64,000 bases of DNA, taken from positions 1-64,000 of the forward strand of contig JAFADG010000032.1 of assembly GCA_023425025.1 (NCBI GenBank). The letters run 5' to 3'. Below are positions 25,730-34,620 of the stretch, piece after piece. How positions within the stretch are numbered: the stretch's first letter is position 1; each line of letters opens with the position of its first letter. The position numbers were made by a program, and so were the translations under genes. Below the pieces are notes generated by a model. That model saw only the letters and a list, made by a program, of their open reading frames with translations, was not told the DNA's origin and ran no database searches. The DNA comes from Bacillota bacterium (lineage in GTDB: Bacteria; Bacillota; Clostridia; Christensenellales; Aristaeellaceae).

Positions 25730-26545
25730 CTACTCCTTTCTATACACAGCAGGCATAATGTATTTATACCGGGTTGTCTCGCGGTTCAACCCTTCCGAAT
25801 GACCGATAAAAAGGAATCCGCCGGGCTCTGTAATGTCATACAGGCGGTCCACCAGCTTCTCCTTGGTTTCGTTGTCAAAATAGATCATGACATTCCGCAG
25901 AAAGATCACATGCATCTTCCTTCTGAAAGGAAACGATGGCTCCATAAGGTTGAAATTGTTGAAGATCACTTCACTCCGGATTTTCTCTGCCAGTATGTAA
26001 TTTTCGGCGTCATACTCCCTGAAATATCTTTGCTTCCACGCGGCCGGCAGCTCGGCCACCTTGTCCTTGCCGTAGACGCCCGCTTTTGCGGCGGCCAGCA
26101 CGCCGGCGGAAATGTCTGTCGCCAGAATCTTTGTATCCCAAGCGGCCTTTTCAGAACCGAAGAATTCGTCAATGAACATGGCCAGGGTGTAGGGCTCTTC
26201 CCCGGTGGAGCAGGCGGCGCTCCAAATACGCAGGTCCTTGTCCCGGACCGATTTTGAAAGATAAGGCAGCACCTTGTCGCGAAAGTAATAAAAGTGCGCG
26301 GACTCCCGCATGAAAAAGGTGTAGTTGGTCGTAATTTTGTCCAGCATGGCAGACGCGGCCCGGCCGGTTTTGTCGGCGGTCACGTACTGCATGTATTCCG
26401 TCAGGCTGTTCATGTTCATGCTGGAAATCACATTGTTCAGCCTGCCCGCCACCAGCGTCTTCTTCTCGTTTTTAAAATGGATGCCATAATTGGCTTTCAC
26501 AAAATCGGCAAACTGCCTGAATTCCTGCTCTCGTATGTCGACCAT
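25730..26545 (-). CDS. cheR: Chemotaxis methyltransferase CheR
   Basis: A 271-residue CheR. The N-terminal helical domain is followed by the SAM-binding fold with WSAACSTGEEPYTLAM, LATDIS, and FLRNVMIYFD, and the final GGFLFIGHSE. It methylates MCP glutamates. ATG 26545 is chosen because the upstream in-frame stretch (to 26617) lacks a ribosome site and is atypical; GGGAAG lies just before 26545. A 322-bp gap separates it from cheW. Confidence 0.94.
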   Translation of the reverse strand: MVDIREQEFRQFADFVKANYGIHFKNEKKTLVAGRLNNVISSMNMNSLTEYMQYVTADKTGRAASAMLDKITTNYTFFMRESAHFYYFRDKVLPYLSKSVRDKDLRIWSAACSTGEEPYTLAMFIDEFFGSEKAAWDTKILATDISAGVLAAAKAGVYGKDKVAELPAAWKQRYFREYDAENYILAEKIRSEVIFNNFNLMEPSFPFRRKMHVIFLRNVMIYFDNETKEKLVDRLYDITEPGGFLFIGHSEGLNRETTRYKYIMPAVYRKE

Positions 26546-26867
26546 CGATCTTCCCGCTTTCCAATGCAAAGGAGGGAAAACGCTCCTTTGTACGCTTCGC
26601 TTCCGTAGGGCAATCATTCCGCCGGGTCATCCGTGGAAACGGCTTTTGGATAAATGATTCAAGGGGCTGATTGCATGAAGGCAGGTTGCGCATGGCAACG
26701 CAACAAGAATCCGTCAAGCGCCTGTCAGCGTTGCCAAAGGCCTGTGCGCCATCCTCTGGAAACCTTAGGGTCCTTCTTCTTGCAGCTTACATGCAGCCCG
26801 CCAACAACGCAACAGCCCCTTCAATGCAGCCCGCAGCCACCGTGCGCTTATCAGCGCAAGACACCGT
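26546..26867. other. Gene-free gap inside the chemotaxis operon
   Basis: These 322 bp between cheW and cheR contain no convincing gene. A small hairpin TGCGCT/AGCGCA lies at 26843-26858, just after the cheW stop, and ATGCAGCCCGC is directly repeated near 26790 and 26824. The plus-strand open frame here (26671-27198) continues antisense through cheW and is not credible. Confidence 0.5.
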
Positions 26868-27362
26868 TCAGGCAAAGGCGCGGAAGGATTCAAACGCGTC
26901 ATCCATCAAAAGCCGTTGGCAGTCCAGCAGCAGCTTCACGTCGCCGCCTGATTTGCCGATGCCCTTGATATACTTGTGGCCGCCCTTGCTGATCTCCGGC
27001 GGGGGCGCGATGTCCTCCTCCGCCAGGGCGATCACCTCGGATACGCTGTCCACGATCAGGCCGATGGAGGTATCGTTGGTATCGATGACGATAATGCAGG
27101 TGCGGTCGTCATACTCGCGGGTTTCCTTCCGGAAGCGGAGGCGGGCGTCCATCACGGGGATGATCTTGCCCCGAAGGTTCGTAATGCCCTTGACATAGTC
27201 GGGCATCTCGGGCACCTCGGTAATCGGCTGGATCCCGATGATCTCGGTAATGTAGCGGATTTCCATGCCATACTGCTCTTTCCCCATGGAAAAGATCAAG
27301 TACTTGCCCTTGAGCGTGTCTTCGTCCTGCTCCAAAAAGTTCGTAAGATCCACCTGTGCCAT
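26868..27362 (-). CDS. cheW: Chemotaxis coupling protein CheW
   Basis: A 164-residue CheW that links CheA to receptor tips. The paired SH3-like barrels show YLIFSMGKEQYGMEI, the receptor-contact GITNLRGKIIPVMD, and IGLIVDSVSEV. A 15-residue N-terminal and a short C-terminal tail are extra. It is preceded by AAAGGAGG and follows cheA by 42 bp. Confidence 0.95.
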   Translation of the reverse strand: MAQVDLTNFLEQDEDTLKGKYLIFSMGKEQYGMEIRYITEIIGIQPITEVPEMPDYVKGITNLRGKIIPVMDARLRFRKETREYDDRTCIIVIDTNDTSIGLIVDSVSEVIALAEEDIAPPPEISKGGHKYIKGIGKSGGDVKLLLDCQRLLMDDAFESFRAFA

Positions 27363-27404
27363 TTTCAGGGCCTCCTTTTCTTCTTTGAAAATCTGTTGAA
27401 GCGG

Positions 27405-29507
27405 TTACATATTGATCAGGCCGCCGATGTTCAGAATCAGGCTGATGCTGCCATCGCCCAGGAGCGTGCATCCGGCCAGGCCGTCCACCTTTTTCGTGCT
27501 CTTGATGTAGGCCGGCAGCGCTTTGACCACGACCTGGTGCTGGCCCAAGAGCTCATCGGCAAAGAGGCATACGCTCTTGCCATCCTGCTCCACCATCAGC
27601 ATAATGCCGCGGGTCAGGTCGGTAATGTCCGTTTTGACGGAATACAGGCTGTGGATGCGCAGGATCGGATAGCATACGCCGCGGACCATGATCATCTCAT
27701 TGCCGTCCGGATCGATGACAATATCCTTTTCCTTGGCCTGGAAGGTTTCCTGGATCGATGTGGTGGGCAGCGTATACTTGGCGTTGCCAACCCTGATGTT
27801 CATGCCGTCAATGATGGCCAGCGTCAGCGGTATTTTCAGCGTGGTGACCGAGCCTTGCCCTTCCGTGCTTTCAACGGACACCGAGCCGCCTACGGCCTCA
27901 ATGTTCCTGATCACCACGTCCATGCCGACGCCGCGGCCGGAAAACTCCGTAACGGCCTCGTTGGTAGAAAAGCCGGGCAGGAAGATCAGGTTGTAGATTT
28001 CCTTGTCGGTCATGTCGCTGACCGGCTTGGTAATCAGCCCCTGGTCCGCCGCCTTTTTGAGGATTTTCTCCTTGTTCAACCCTTTGCCGTCGTCTTTAAC
28101 GGTGACAAGCACGTCGCTTCCGGCATTCTTTGCTTCCAGTGTCACATGCCCCGCCGTATCTTTCCCGCGGGCGGCGCGCTCCGACGGCATCTCAATGCCA
28201 TGGTCCACCGCGTTGCGCACAAGGTGCATCAGGGGATCGGAGATGTGCTCGATGATATTCTTGTCGACTTCCGTCTCCTCGCCAACCAGCGCCAACTGCA
28301 CTTCCTTGCCCAGCTTTCTGCCCATATCGCGGACGATGCGGTGCATTTTGTGGAAGGTGGCCGAAAGGGGCACCATGCGGATGGACATGACCATGTCCTG
28401 CAATTCGCCGGTGATCTTGCGAAGCTGGCGGGCTGCCTTGTAAAAGCTGTTCAGCTGCAGGTTCGCAAGCTCCGGGTTTTGGGTGACCATCGCCTCGGCA
28501 ATCACCATTTCGCCCATCAGATCCATCAAAATATCCAGCTTCGCCACATCGACGCTGATGATGCTTTGATGGCTGTTTTTGCTGCTTTCGGCTGGGGCCG
28601 CCGCATGCTCCGGCTGTTCCTTTTCCACGGCCGGGATCACGGGGACCTTGGCCTTCACTTCCGGAATAACAACCTCCGCCGCAGCGGCAGCGGGGGCGGA
28701 GGGGGCCGGCGCTTCCGCTGCCGGGGCTTCCTCCTGCTCGGTCAGCTCCACATCGCGGATAAAAGGCGTGTTGATAAAGAACTCGTGCAGCTCGACCAGC
28801 GTCTTTTCGGACTTCATATCAATCCGAAAGCCCTGCTCCCTGACGATCTGAACGGTCTCATTGTTTTCAATAATGTCTTCGGGGTAGTAGTGAAACTCCT
28901 CCGCAATCACCTTGATATCCTGAATGATGGCGTAGGCGCGGATGTTTTCCATCTCGCAGCCGTCTTCAAACCAAATGACCGCCGTGTAGCTTTTGGGATT
29001 CGTCTTTTTCCCGCCGCGGCTGGAGGTCAAGTAATACTGCTGCGGCTCGGGCTGGACCTGCACTGCCGGCGCGGGCTCGCTTTTCTCGATAGGCTTGCCG
29101 CCCTTTAAAGCAGCCAGGAATTCCCTGATTTTCTCAATCAGGCTGGCGGGATCGCCATCCAGGCCGTCGGCATTCTTCACCTTTTCCAGTTCCAGCTTGA
29201 TGAAATCGACGCCCTCCAGCACCAAATCGGAAAGCGCCGCCCAATCCATCTGTTCGGGCTTTTCTTCGCGGATGTAGTAGAACAAATCTTCCATGGTGTG
29301 CGCCAGGGAAGCCACGTTGTTATACAGCATCATGGCGGAAGAGCCTTTGATGGTATGCATGACGCGGAAAATTTCATTGATTGTTTCCTGCGAATAGAAC
29401 CCGGCCTTTTCGCTTGTCAGGATTGCCTTTTCAAGCTGCTCAATGTTCTGCGTGGTCTCATAAATAAATATGTCCAGCATTGGTTCGTTTGAAAAGCCGT
29501 TATCCAA
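27405..29507 (-). CDS. cheA: Chemotaxis histidine kinase CheA
   Basis: A 700-residue CheA: P1 with the phospho-acceptor His51 in MHTIKGSSAMM, an Ala/Pro linker, a P2-like domain (about 170-270), P3 dimerisation, P4 ATPase (HLVRNAVDHGIE, DDGKGL, GRGVGMDVV) and the CheW-like P5 ending LILNIGGL. It phosphorylates CheY and CheB. The start is TTG 29507, 7 nt after AAAGGAGG; the longer in-frame start (29561) would overlap cheY and lacks a site. ATG 29480 is a further option. Confidence 0.95.
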   Translation of the reverse strand: MDNGFSNEPMLDIFIYETTQNIEQLEKAILTSEKAGFYSQETINEIFRVMHTIKGSSAMMLYNNVASLAHTMEDLFYYIREEKPEQMDWAALSDLVLEGVDFIKLELEKVKNADGLDGDPASLIEKIREFLAALKGGKPIEKSEPAPAVQVQPEPQQYYLTSSRGGKKTNPKSYTAVIWFEDGCEMENIRAYAIIQDIKVIAEEFHYYPEDIIENNETVQIVREQGFRIDMKSEKTLVELHEFFINTPFIRDVELTEQEEAPAAEAPAPSAPAAAAAEVVIPEVKAKVPVIPAVEKEQPEHAAAPAESSKNSHQSIISVDVAKLDILMDLMGEMVIAEAMVTQNPELANLQLNSFYKAARQLRKITGELQDMVMSIRMVPLSATFHKMHRIVRDMGRKLGKEVQLALVGEETEVDKNIIEHISDPLMHLVRNAVDHGIEMPSERAARGKDTAGHVTLEAKNAGSDVLVTVKDDGKGLNKEKILKKAADQGLITKPVSDMTDKEIYNLIFLPGFSTNEAVTEFSGRGVGMDVVIRNIEAVGGSVSVESTEGQGSVTTLKIPLTLAIIDGMNIRVGNAKYTLPTTSIQETFQAKEKDIVIDPDGNEMIMVRGVCYPILRIHSLYSVKTDITDLTRGIMLMVEQDGKSVCLFADELLGQHQVVVKALPAYIKSTKKVDGLAGCTLLGDGSISLILNIGGLINM

Positions 29508-29538
29508 GCTGCTTCCTCCTTTGCTTCCATCCCAGAAC

Positions 29539-29910
29539 CTATTTTTTATCTGCGGCGGCAACCTTGCCCAAAACCGCCAGTATGTGACGTTCCTTGAAAG
29601 GCTTTACGATAAATCCCCTGGCGCCCATGGTGATGGCGCTTTTGATAATGGATTCCTGGCCCAGGGAGGAGATCATGACGGCTTTCACATGAGGGTCCAT
29701 GTTCATCAGCTCCCGCAATGTTTGGAGGCCGTCCATGCCCTGCATGGTCATATCCAAGGTGACAATATCCGGCCGGTGCTCCCGGTATTTCTCGATGCAG
29801 ACGATGCCGTTTTCCGCTTCCCCCGCAACCTGATACCCCGCGTTTTCGACAATTCTGCGGATCAGCTTGCGCATGAACAGCGAATCATCCACAATCAATA
29901 CGGTGCTCAT
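29539..29910 (-). CDS. cheY: Chemotaxis response regulator CheY
   Basis: A 123-residue single-domain receiver: VDDS, phospho-acceptor Asp53 in TLDMTMQGMDG, Ser/Thr in MISSLG and Lys in VKPF. It would carry the signal to the motility motor, which is not encoded here. ATG 29910 lies 10 nt after GGAGG; a GTG at 29916 is possible but too close. It heads the che operon, 32 bp before cheA. Confidence 0.94.
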   Translation of the reverse strand: MSTVLIVDDSLFMRKLIRRIVENAGYQVAGEAENGIVCIEKYREHRPDIVTLDMTMQGMDGLQTLRELMNMDPHVKAVMISSLGQESIIKSAITMGARGFIVKPFKERHILAVLGKVAAADKK

Positions 29911-30040
29911 CAGCACTTTTCCTCCCGCAACTTTTCCCCCTTCAAGACAGCAGACAGCTTGGCTTTTTATACGGCGTTCAAAACGCTCCTGCTGCTGTCA
30001 CCGGTTACCGGGGATGAAGTGCGGCCATCTGAAAACTTAC

Positions 30041-30078
30041 AGAAAAGAATCTGCCATATAGAAGGATACAGCAGATTC
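30041..30078 (-). terminator. Terminator of the MalT/LuxR-type regulator gene
   Basis: On the minus strand GAATCTGC and GCAGATTC (30071-30078 and 30047-30054) form an 8-bp stem extended by five pairs including G-U, followed by TTTTCTGT. It separates the regulator from cheY, so the che operon needs its own promoter between 29911 and 30040; none is clear. Confidence 0.8.
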
Positions 30079-30122
30079 CTCCCGGTCACATACTCCATTT
30101 TGAGGTATTTTTCCGTTTTCCA

Positions 30123-32675
30123 TCAAAATTCTTTCGCGTTCAGCTCAGATTTTGAATGGATATCCAGCTTGCTGTATACACTTCGTAAAATTGTCCTTAC
30201 AGTCGCTTCCGAAATAAACAGCTTGTCCGCGATTTCCTTGGCGCTGAGCCGCTCCTTGGCAAGGCGCGCAATCTCCCGCTCCCTTGGCGTCAGAGAGGAT
30301 TTTGTCTGCAGGACAGCCTTTTTGATGACGGCCGCGCCTTTTTCGTTGCGCCGACACAGCGCCCTGAATGCGGCGTAGTTCTGCTCCAGTCCATCCCTGG
30401 CCCCGTGGCCGTCGCGGGCTCGCTGCCCCTCGGCGCCGCCCGGCCGCGTGTAAAAGCCCAGCGCCGCGTCCATCAGCGCGTCCAGCAGCCCTTCCTGCTG
30501 GGCAAAAGGCAGGTACACCCTGTCCGGCAGGGCCAAGGCGAGAGCCTCCTTCAGGTGGCCCTGGGCTTCCAGGCTGTAACCGCAATGATGCTTGGCCAAA
30601 ACAAGCGACAGCAACTGATAAATCTTGGGATACAGATAGCGCGCCCTGCCGTCCGCCCTTCCGGCGGCATCCATCACGAACTGCGAAATGCCGAAAAACT
30701 CATTGTACCGTTTTTCCATAAGCAAAATCTTGGTGTAAAGCGTCAGCGCAAAGGGCACGGCGTGGGAATAGAGCACTTCCTTGATGCTTTCGATGCTATG
30801 CAGCCAAGGTGCGACATTTTCCCTAAGGCCCAGTGTCAAATACAAAAAGGAAACACACAGCTCGGCCAGGCGCACCGTATACAGGTTTTCGGTATCCTTT
30901 GTAAAATCCTGAATGTTTTTTACCGCGCTGAAAAAGCCTTCGGCGTCGCCGCGCAATATGCAGATCTGCGCCAGCACGGCTTCGGCGCACAGGCAGATGC
31001 TGGACTGTTTTTGGCTTTTTGCCTCATACAGCCCTTTGTGGCACAAAATCTCCGCCGCGTCGTCTTCCCCGCGCATTAGCAGCGCCTCGGCCCGGATCAC
31101 GCTGCCCGCCCCCGCGCAATGGCCGCGGGTCAATTGCTGATAGGCCGGCAGGCATTCCTCCATGCTTTCGATCTGCTCCTCCAACCGGCCCGGTTCGCTC
31201 CAGAACATGGAAAGCACGGATATCCCGCCAAACGTCCATGGCATGCCGCCGGTGACAACGCTGCTTGGCCCGTTCAAAATCCGCAAAGCCTTGTGAAAGC
31301 CTTCGCCCATGGCCGGAATATTGTTGAACGCGGTGAAGGATGTGATAAACGCGTATTCGCCTTCCAGCCGCAAAAGCCCATCCCTGCTTTGCGCGCCGTT
31401 TTCCGCAAGGACGGCGCCGATCAGCCGGTACAGCTTGTGAAACGGCTCCATCCGCCCGTCGATGAGCATATTGTAGGCCACGGCGATCATGGCGTCGGGA
31501 TAGCGCATCAGCGTTTCCTCGGGGCACAAATCCACAACCCCGCCCAGGAATGTCAGCATGCCGTTTTCCTTTTGGTTGCCCAGGTAATGCCCGTCATAAG
31601 GCAAAGCCAAAATAGCGTCAAAATCCCTGACCTTCAGGAAAAACCTGGCCGCAAGAAAATACTGCCCGACGGCGGCGTACGACCTGCCTGTCAAGCGAAG
31701 GATCGTGTTTTGGAATTCCGGGGGCTGATGGTGATAAAACCGGCTGCGCAGATAATCCTGCAGAATGCTGTGGATGGTAAACGTGCTTTTTTCGGGAAAA
31801 TAGCGGACAAAATCATTGCTTTTGAGCATGCCCTCAATGGCGTCCGGCAGCACGTCCTTTTCGGTCATGATGGCGGCCTGCCGCACCGTGAAGCTGTCCA
31901 TCACGGATACGGAAAGCAGAAAATGCTGTTCCTCCGGGGACAGCCGTTTCCAGATGGCCGCTTCCACCAGATGCTCAATATCGGCCGTGTGGTCGAAGGA
32001 GCCGTTTTCCTTGTAATTGATGATTTGCAGCCGGATGGCCGAAACCCATCCCTCGGTGCTCATGAACACATTTTCCAGCTCATCGTCCGTCAGGCGGATG
32101 CCTTCCAGGCGGAACAGGTTTGCCGTGCCTTCCCTGTCGAAGAAGAAGGCCGACGATTCGATAGCATATATGTCGGCATTATGGATGAGGGTTTGCTGCC
32201 TTGAACGCAGCTGCTGCGTAATGAAGACAAAATGCAGATTGGCGTTGCCGTGCATGGAAAAAACGTTGATCAGTTCACGCGGGATGCCGCTGTCCATCAA
32301 CTGAAAATTATCGATCACCAGATACGTTTCGCAGTCGCATCTGCATTCGCGCAGCAGCTTGCCGATATGCAGCAAGCTGTCGATGGCGGGCGTCTCCAGA
32401 TTCTTTACATCCGCGGCGATCCTGCTGTTCACATTTGCCAGCAGCTCGCATATGCCCTTCCAGGCCACGCCGGCCGGCTCGCCCAGGCACGTATACCAGT
32501 GTTCCTGCGCACCCTCCCGGATGCTTTCACGCAAATATTCCCGAACCGCCGTTGTCTTGCCAAAGCCGGACGGCGCTTCCACAACAGTCAGCGGATGAAG
32601 GGATATTTGAGCCAGCTGGCTTTTCAGCCTTTGCGAGAAGAAATACATTCTTCTTGTACTCGTCCGGTTCTGCAT
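30123..32675 (-). CDS. Large ATP-dependent LuxR-family (MalT-like, LAL) regulator
   Basis: An 850-residue STAND-type regulator. An N-terminal P-loop (VEAPSGFGKTTA, residues about 32-43) and a Walker B-like YLVIDNFQLM form the NTPase. A long helical-repeat sensor (about 330-760) follows, and the LuxR HTH is C-terminal (LTPREREIARLAKE, then KEIADKLFISEATVRTIL). Such proteins form inducer- and ATP-dependent activator oligomers. ATG 32675 is chosen from GGAGGAAG just upstream. It lies upstream of cheY in the same direction but behind a terminator, so control of che is only a possibility. Confidence 0.88.
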   Translation of the reverse strand: MQNRTSTRRMYFFSQRLKSQLAQISLHPLTVVEAPSGFGKTTAVREYLRESIREGAQEHWYTCLGEPAGVAWKGICELLANVNSRIAADVKNLETPAIDSLLHIGKLLRECRCDCETYLVIDNFQLMDSGIPRELINVFSMHGNANLHFVFITQQLRSRQQTLIHNADIYAIESSAFFFDREGTANLFRLEGIRLTDDELENVFMSTEGWVSAIRLQIINYKENGSFDHTADIEHLVEAAIWKRLSPEEQHFLLSVSVMDSFTVRQAAIMTEKDVLPDAIEGMLKSNDFVRYFPEKSTFTIHSILQDYLRSRFYHHQPPEFQNTILRLTGRSYAAVGQYFLAARFFLKVRDFDAILALPYDGHYLGNQKENGMLTFLGGVVDLCPEETLMRYPDAMIAVAYNMLIDGRMEPFHKLYRLIGAVLAENGAQSRDGLLRLEGEYAFITSFTAFNNIPAMGEGFHKALRILNGPSSVVTGGMPWTFGGISVLSMFWSEPGRLEEQIESMEECLPAYQQLTRGHCAGAGSVIRAEALLMRGEDDAAEILCHKGLYEAKSQKQSSICLCAEAVLAQICILRGDAEGFFSAVKNIQDFTKDTENLYTVRLAELCVSFLYLTLGLRENVAPWLHSIESIKEVLYSHAVPFALTLYTKILLMEKRYNEFFGISQFVMDAAGRADGRARYLYPKIYQLLSLVLAKHHCGYSLEAQGHLKEALALALPDRVYLPFAQQEGLLDALMDAALGFYTRPGGAEGQRARDGHGARDGLEQNYAAFRALCRRNEKGAAVIKKAVLQTKSSLTPREREIARLAKERLSAKEIADKLFISEATVRTILRSVYSKLDIHSKSELNAKEF

Positions 32676-32767
32676 TCTTCTTCCTCCAGCATCGACTTGG
32701 AAAACACCATGCCGGCAAAATGCACCCAAAGATGCAATACAAATGATACTTGTTCTATTCAAGACTA

Positions 32768-32796
32768 ATTATATAACAAGATTCAAAAAATTCCAA
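32768..32796 (-). promoter_or_regulatory. Promoter of the LuxR-type regulator
   Basis: On the minus strand TTGGAA (32791-32796), 17-nt spacer, TATAAT (32768-32773), about 95 bp before the chosen start. Confidence 0.7.
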
Positions 32797-32852
32797 CATC
32801 TAGGAATGAATTCTCGACATTTTTCTGCACATTTTGCGTTTTCTGCGCAATG

Positions 32853-32884
32853 AAAAACCGGAAGAATCACTTCGATTCTCCCGG
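32853..32884 (-). terminator. Terminator of tRNA-Leu
   Basis: On the minus strand CCGGGAGAATC and GATTCTTCCGG form an 11-bp stem (one mismatch) with a 5-nt loop, followed by TTTTTC, immediately after the tRNA. Confidence 0.88.
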
Positions 32885-32886
32885 CA

Positions 32887-32972
32887 TGGTGCCGAAGGTC
32901 GGACTCGAACCGACACGGTATCGCTACCAATGGATTTTGAGTCCATCACGTCTGCCATTCCATCACTTCGGC
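32887..32972 (-). tRNA. tRNA-Leu(CAA)
   Basis: The minus strand gives a class II tRNA of 86 nt: acceptor GCCGAAG/CTTCGGC, a long variable arm, T arm GGTTCGAGTCC, and anticodon loop CTCAAAA with CAA at 34-36, reading the leucine codon TTG. CCA is encoded. Its terminator and promoter flank it. Confidence 0.95.
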
Positions 32973-32986
32973 GGGCGACGAAAGGT

Positions 32987-33015
32987 ATTATAGCATGTTT
33001 TATTGGGCCGTGCAA
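32987..33015 (-). promoter_or_regulatory. Promoter of tRNA-Leu
   Basis: On the minus strand TTGCAC (33010-33015), 17-nt spacer, TATAAT (32987-32992), 14 bp upstream of the mature tRNA. Confidence 0.8.
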
Positions 33016-33199
33016 TAGCCGGAAACAACTTTCCAGGGAGATTTCCAAAGGGATTTCCGCGGGGATTTTCATGGGCGGCCATTTACCGGGAAAATTTTAA
33101 AACGGTTCCTTTTTACGCCAAGTTGTAGCATACTTTGGCCATCTGTGGTACAATAATCACCGCTTTGCCGACATCAAACCAAAGGAAGCGAATATATTT

Positions 33200-34579
33200 A
33201 TGTCCTCCCGGAACCATGAAATGGAAATGTACAGCGGCCCGCTGCTCCGCAAGATTTTCCTGTTCGCCCTGCCAATCATGGCAATGAACGTGCTGCAGCT
33301 GATGTTCAGCGCCATCGGAATGATCGTGGTTGGAAATTATTCAGGCAAGACGGCGCTTGCCGCCGTGGGCGCGACAGGCTCCATTATCACCCTGATTATC
33401 AACTTGTTTATGGGCCTGGCGGTTGGCACCAGCGTTGTTGTGGCACAGGATTACGGCGCCAACCAGCCCGCCGCCGTGAGCCGGTCCGTTCACACCTCCA
33501 TTGCCGTCAGCATCATCGCGGGCCTTATTGTCATGGCAGCGGGCCTGCTGCTTTGCAAGCCTTTGCTAATCATGACCGGAACGCCGGACGATATCATTGA
33601 TCTGTCCGTGCTGTACTTGAAAATCTACTTTCTGGGGATTCCCGCCAGCATGGTATACAATTTCGGCGCGGCCATACTGCGCGCCGTGGGCGACAGCCGC
33701 CGCCCGATGTACTTTCTGCTGGTGGCAGGCGTATTGGATATGGCCTCCAGCCTGTTCTTTGTAACCGTACTGCACATGAGTGTGGCCGGCGTGGCATGGG
33801 CCACGGTCATCTCCCAGTATACGTCCCTGGTGCTCATCATGATTTGCCTGATAAGGTCCCATGGGGCCATCCGTTTTGATCCCCGCCAGATGCGCATCGA
33901 CGTCGAAAAATTGAAGGCGATCGTGAAAATCGGCCTGCCCGCGGGTATGCAGGGGCTGCTGTTTTCCATTTCCAACGTGCTCATACAATCGGCCGTCAAC
34001 TCCTTCGGCGCCACCATGGTGGCGGCCAGCACGGTTTCCGGCAATGTGGAAAGCTTCATCGGCACCACCATGAACGCCTACTACAATGCCGCCATTACCT
34101 TTACCGGGCAGAACATGGGCGCAAAGAAGTATGACAGGATCGATACCGTCGCCAAGGTGTGCACGGTGTTGATTTTCGCCACATGGATTTTGCTGGGCAG
34201 CGCCACCGTATTCTTTGGCAGGTCGCTGCTGGGCCTGTACACGGCCGACCCGGAGGTCATTGAACTGGGCATGCTGCGCATGAAAGTGATGATGGTCGCC
34301 TACTTCACCTGCGGCATGATGAACGTCTATCCGGGCCTGAGCCGCGGCATGGGCTATTCCATCCCGCCCATGCTGTGCACCCTGGTGGGCGCCTGCCTGA
34401 TGCGCATCGTATGGCTTGCCACCGTCTTCACCTGGTACCCGACAGAGGTCATGCTTTTCGCCTGCTACCCGGTGACATGGGCGCTGGCGGGCATCGGCCA
34501 GGTGGGCAGCTTTCTGTACGCCAGAAAGCAGGTTCGAAAGCGCGCCGCGCTGGAGGAAGTCAGTCCGGCACCGGCATAA
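33200..34579 (+). CDS. MATE-family efflux transporter
   Basis: A 459-residue multidrug and toxin extrusion protein with 12 predicted membrane helices in two similar halves. The family-typical first loop (MYSGPLLRKIFLFALPIM) and the paired motifs GNYSGKTALAAVG and NSFGATMVAASTVSG mark the two halves. It exports cationic or other small molecules by ion antiport; the substrate is unknown. It is followed after 41 bp by an EamA exporter gene in the same direction, so the two may be cotranscribed. Confidence 0.92.
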   Translation: MSSRNHEMEMYSGPLLRKIFLFALPIMAMNVLQLMFSAIGMIVVGNYSGKTALAAVGATGSIITLIINLFMGLAVGTSVVVAQDYGANQPAAVSRSVHTSIAVSIIAGLIVMAAGLLLCKPLLIMTGTPDDIIDLSVLYLKIYFLGIPASMVYNFGAAILRAVGDSRRPMYFLLVAGVLDMASSLFFVTVLHMSVAGVAWATVISQYTSLVLIMICLIRSHGAIRFDPRQMRIDVEKLKAIVKIGLPAGMQGLLFSISNVLIQSAVNSFGATMVAASTVSGNVESFIGTTMNAYYNAAITFTGQNMGAKKYDRIDTVAKVCTVLIFATWILLGSATVFFGRSLLGLYTADPEVIELGMLRMKVMMVAYFTCGMMNVYPGLSRGMGYSIPPMLCTLVGACLMRIVWLATVFTWYPTEVMLFACYPVTWALAGIGQVGSFLYARKQVRKRAALEEVSPAPA

Positions 34580-34620
34580 CCATAAGCAAATTTGCACGGC
34601 ATACAAAAGGAGCCACCCGC

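Noticed and set aside
26671..27198. 175-codon plus-strand frame over the cheW-cheR gap
   Set aside because: Half of it is antisense to cheW and the rest has no motif.
26976..29108. 710-codon plus-strand open frame
   Set aside because: It is antisense to cheA and shows no motif; a by-product of codon bias.
33566..34606. 346-codon minus-strand open frame
   Set aside because: It is antisense to the MATE gene, and its translation is His/Gln-rich without membrane or catalytic motifs.
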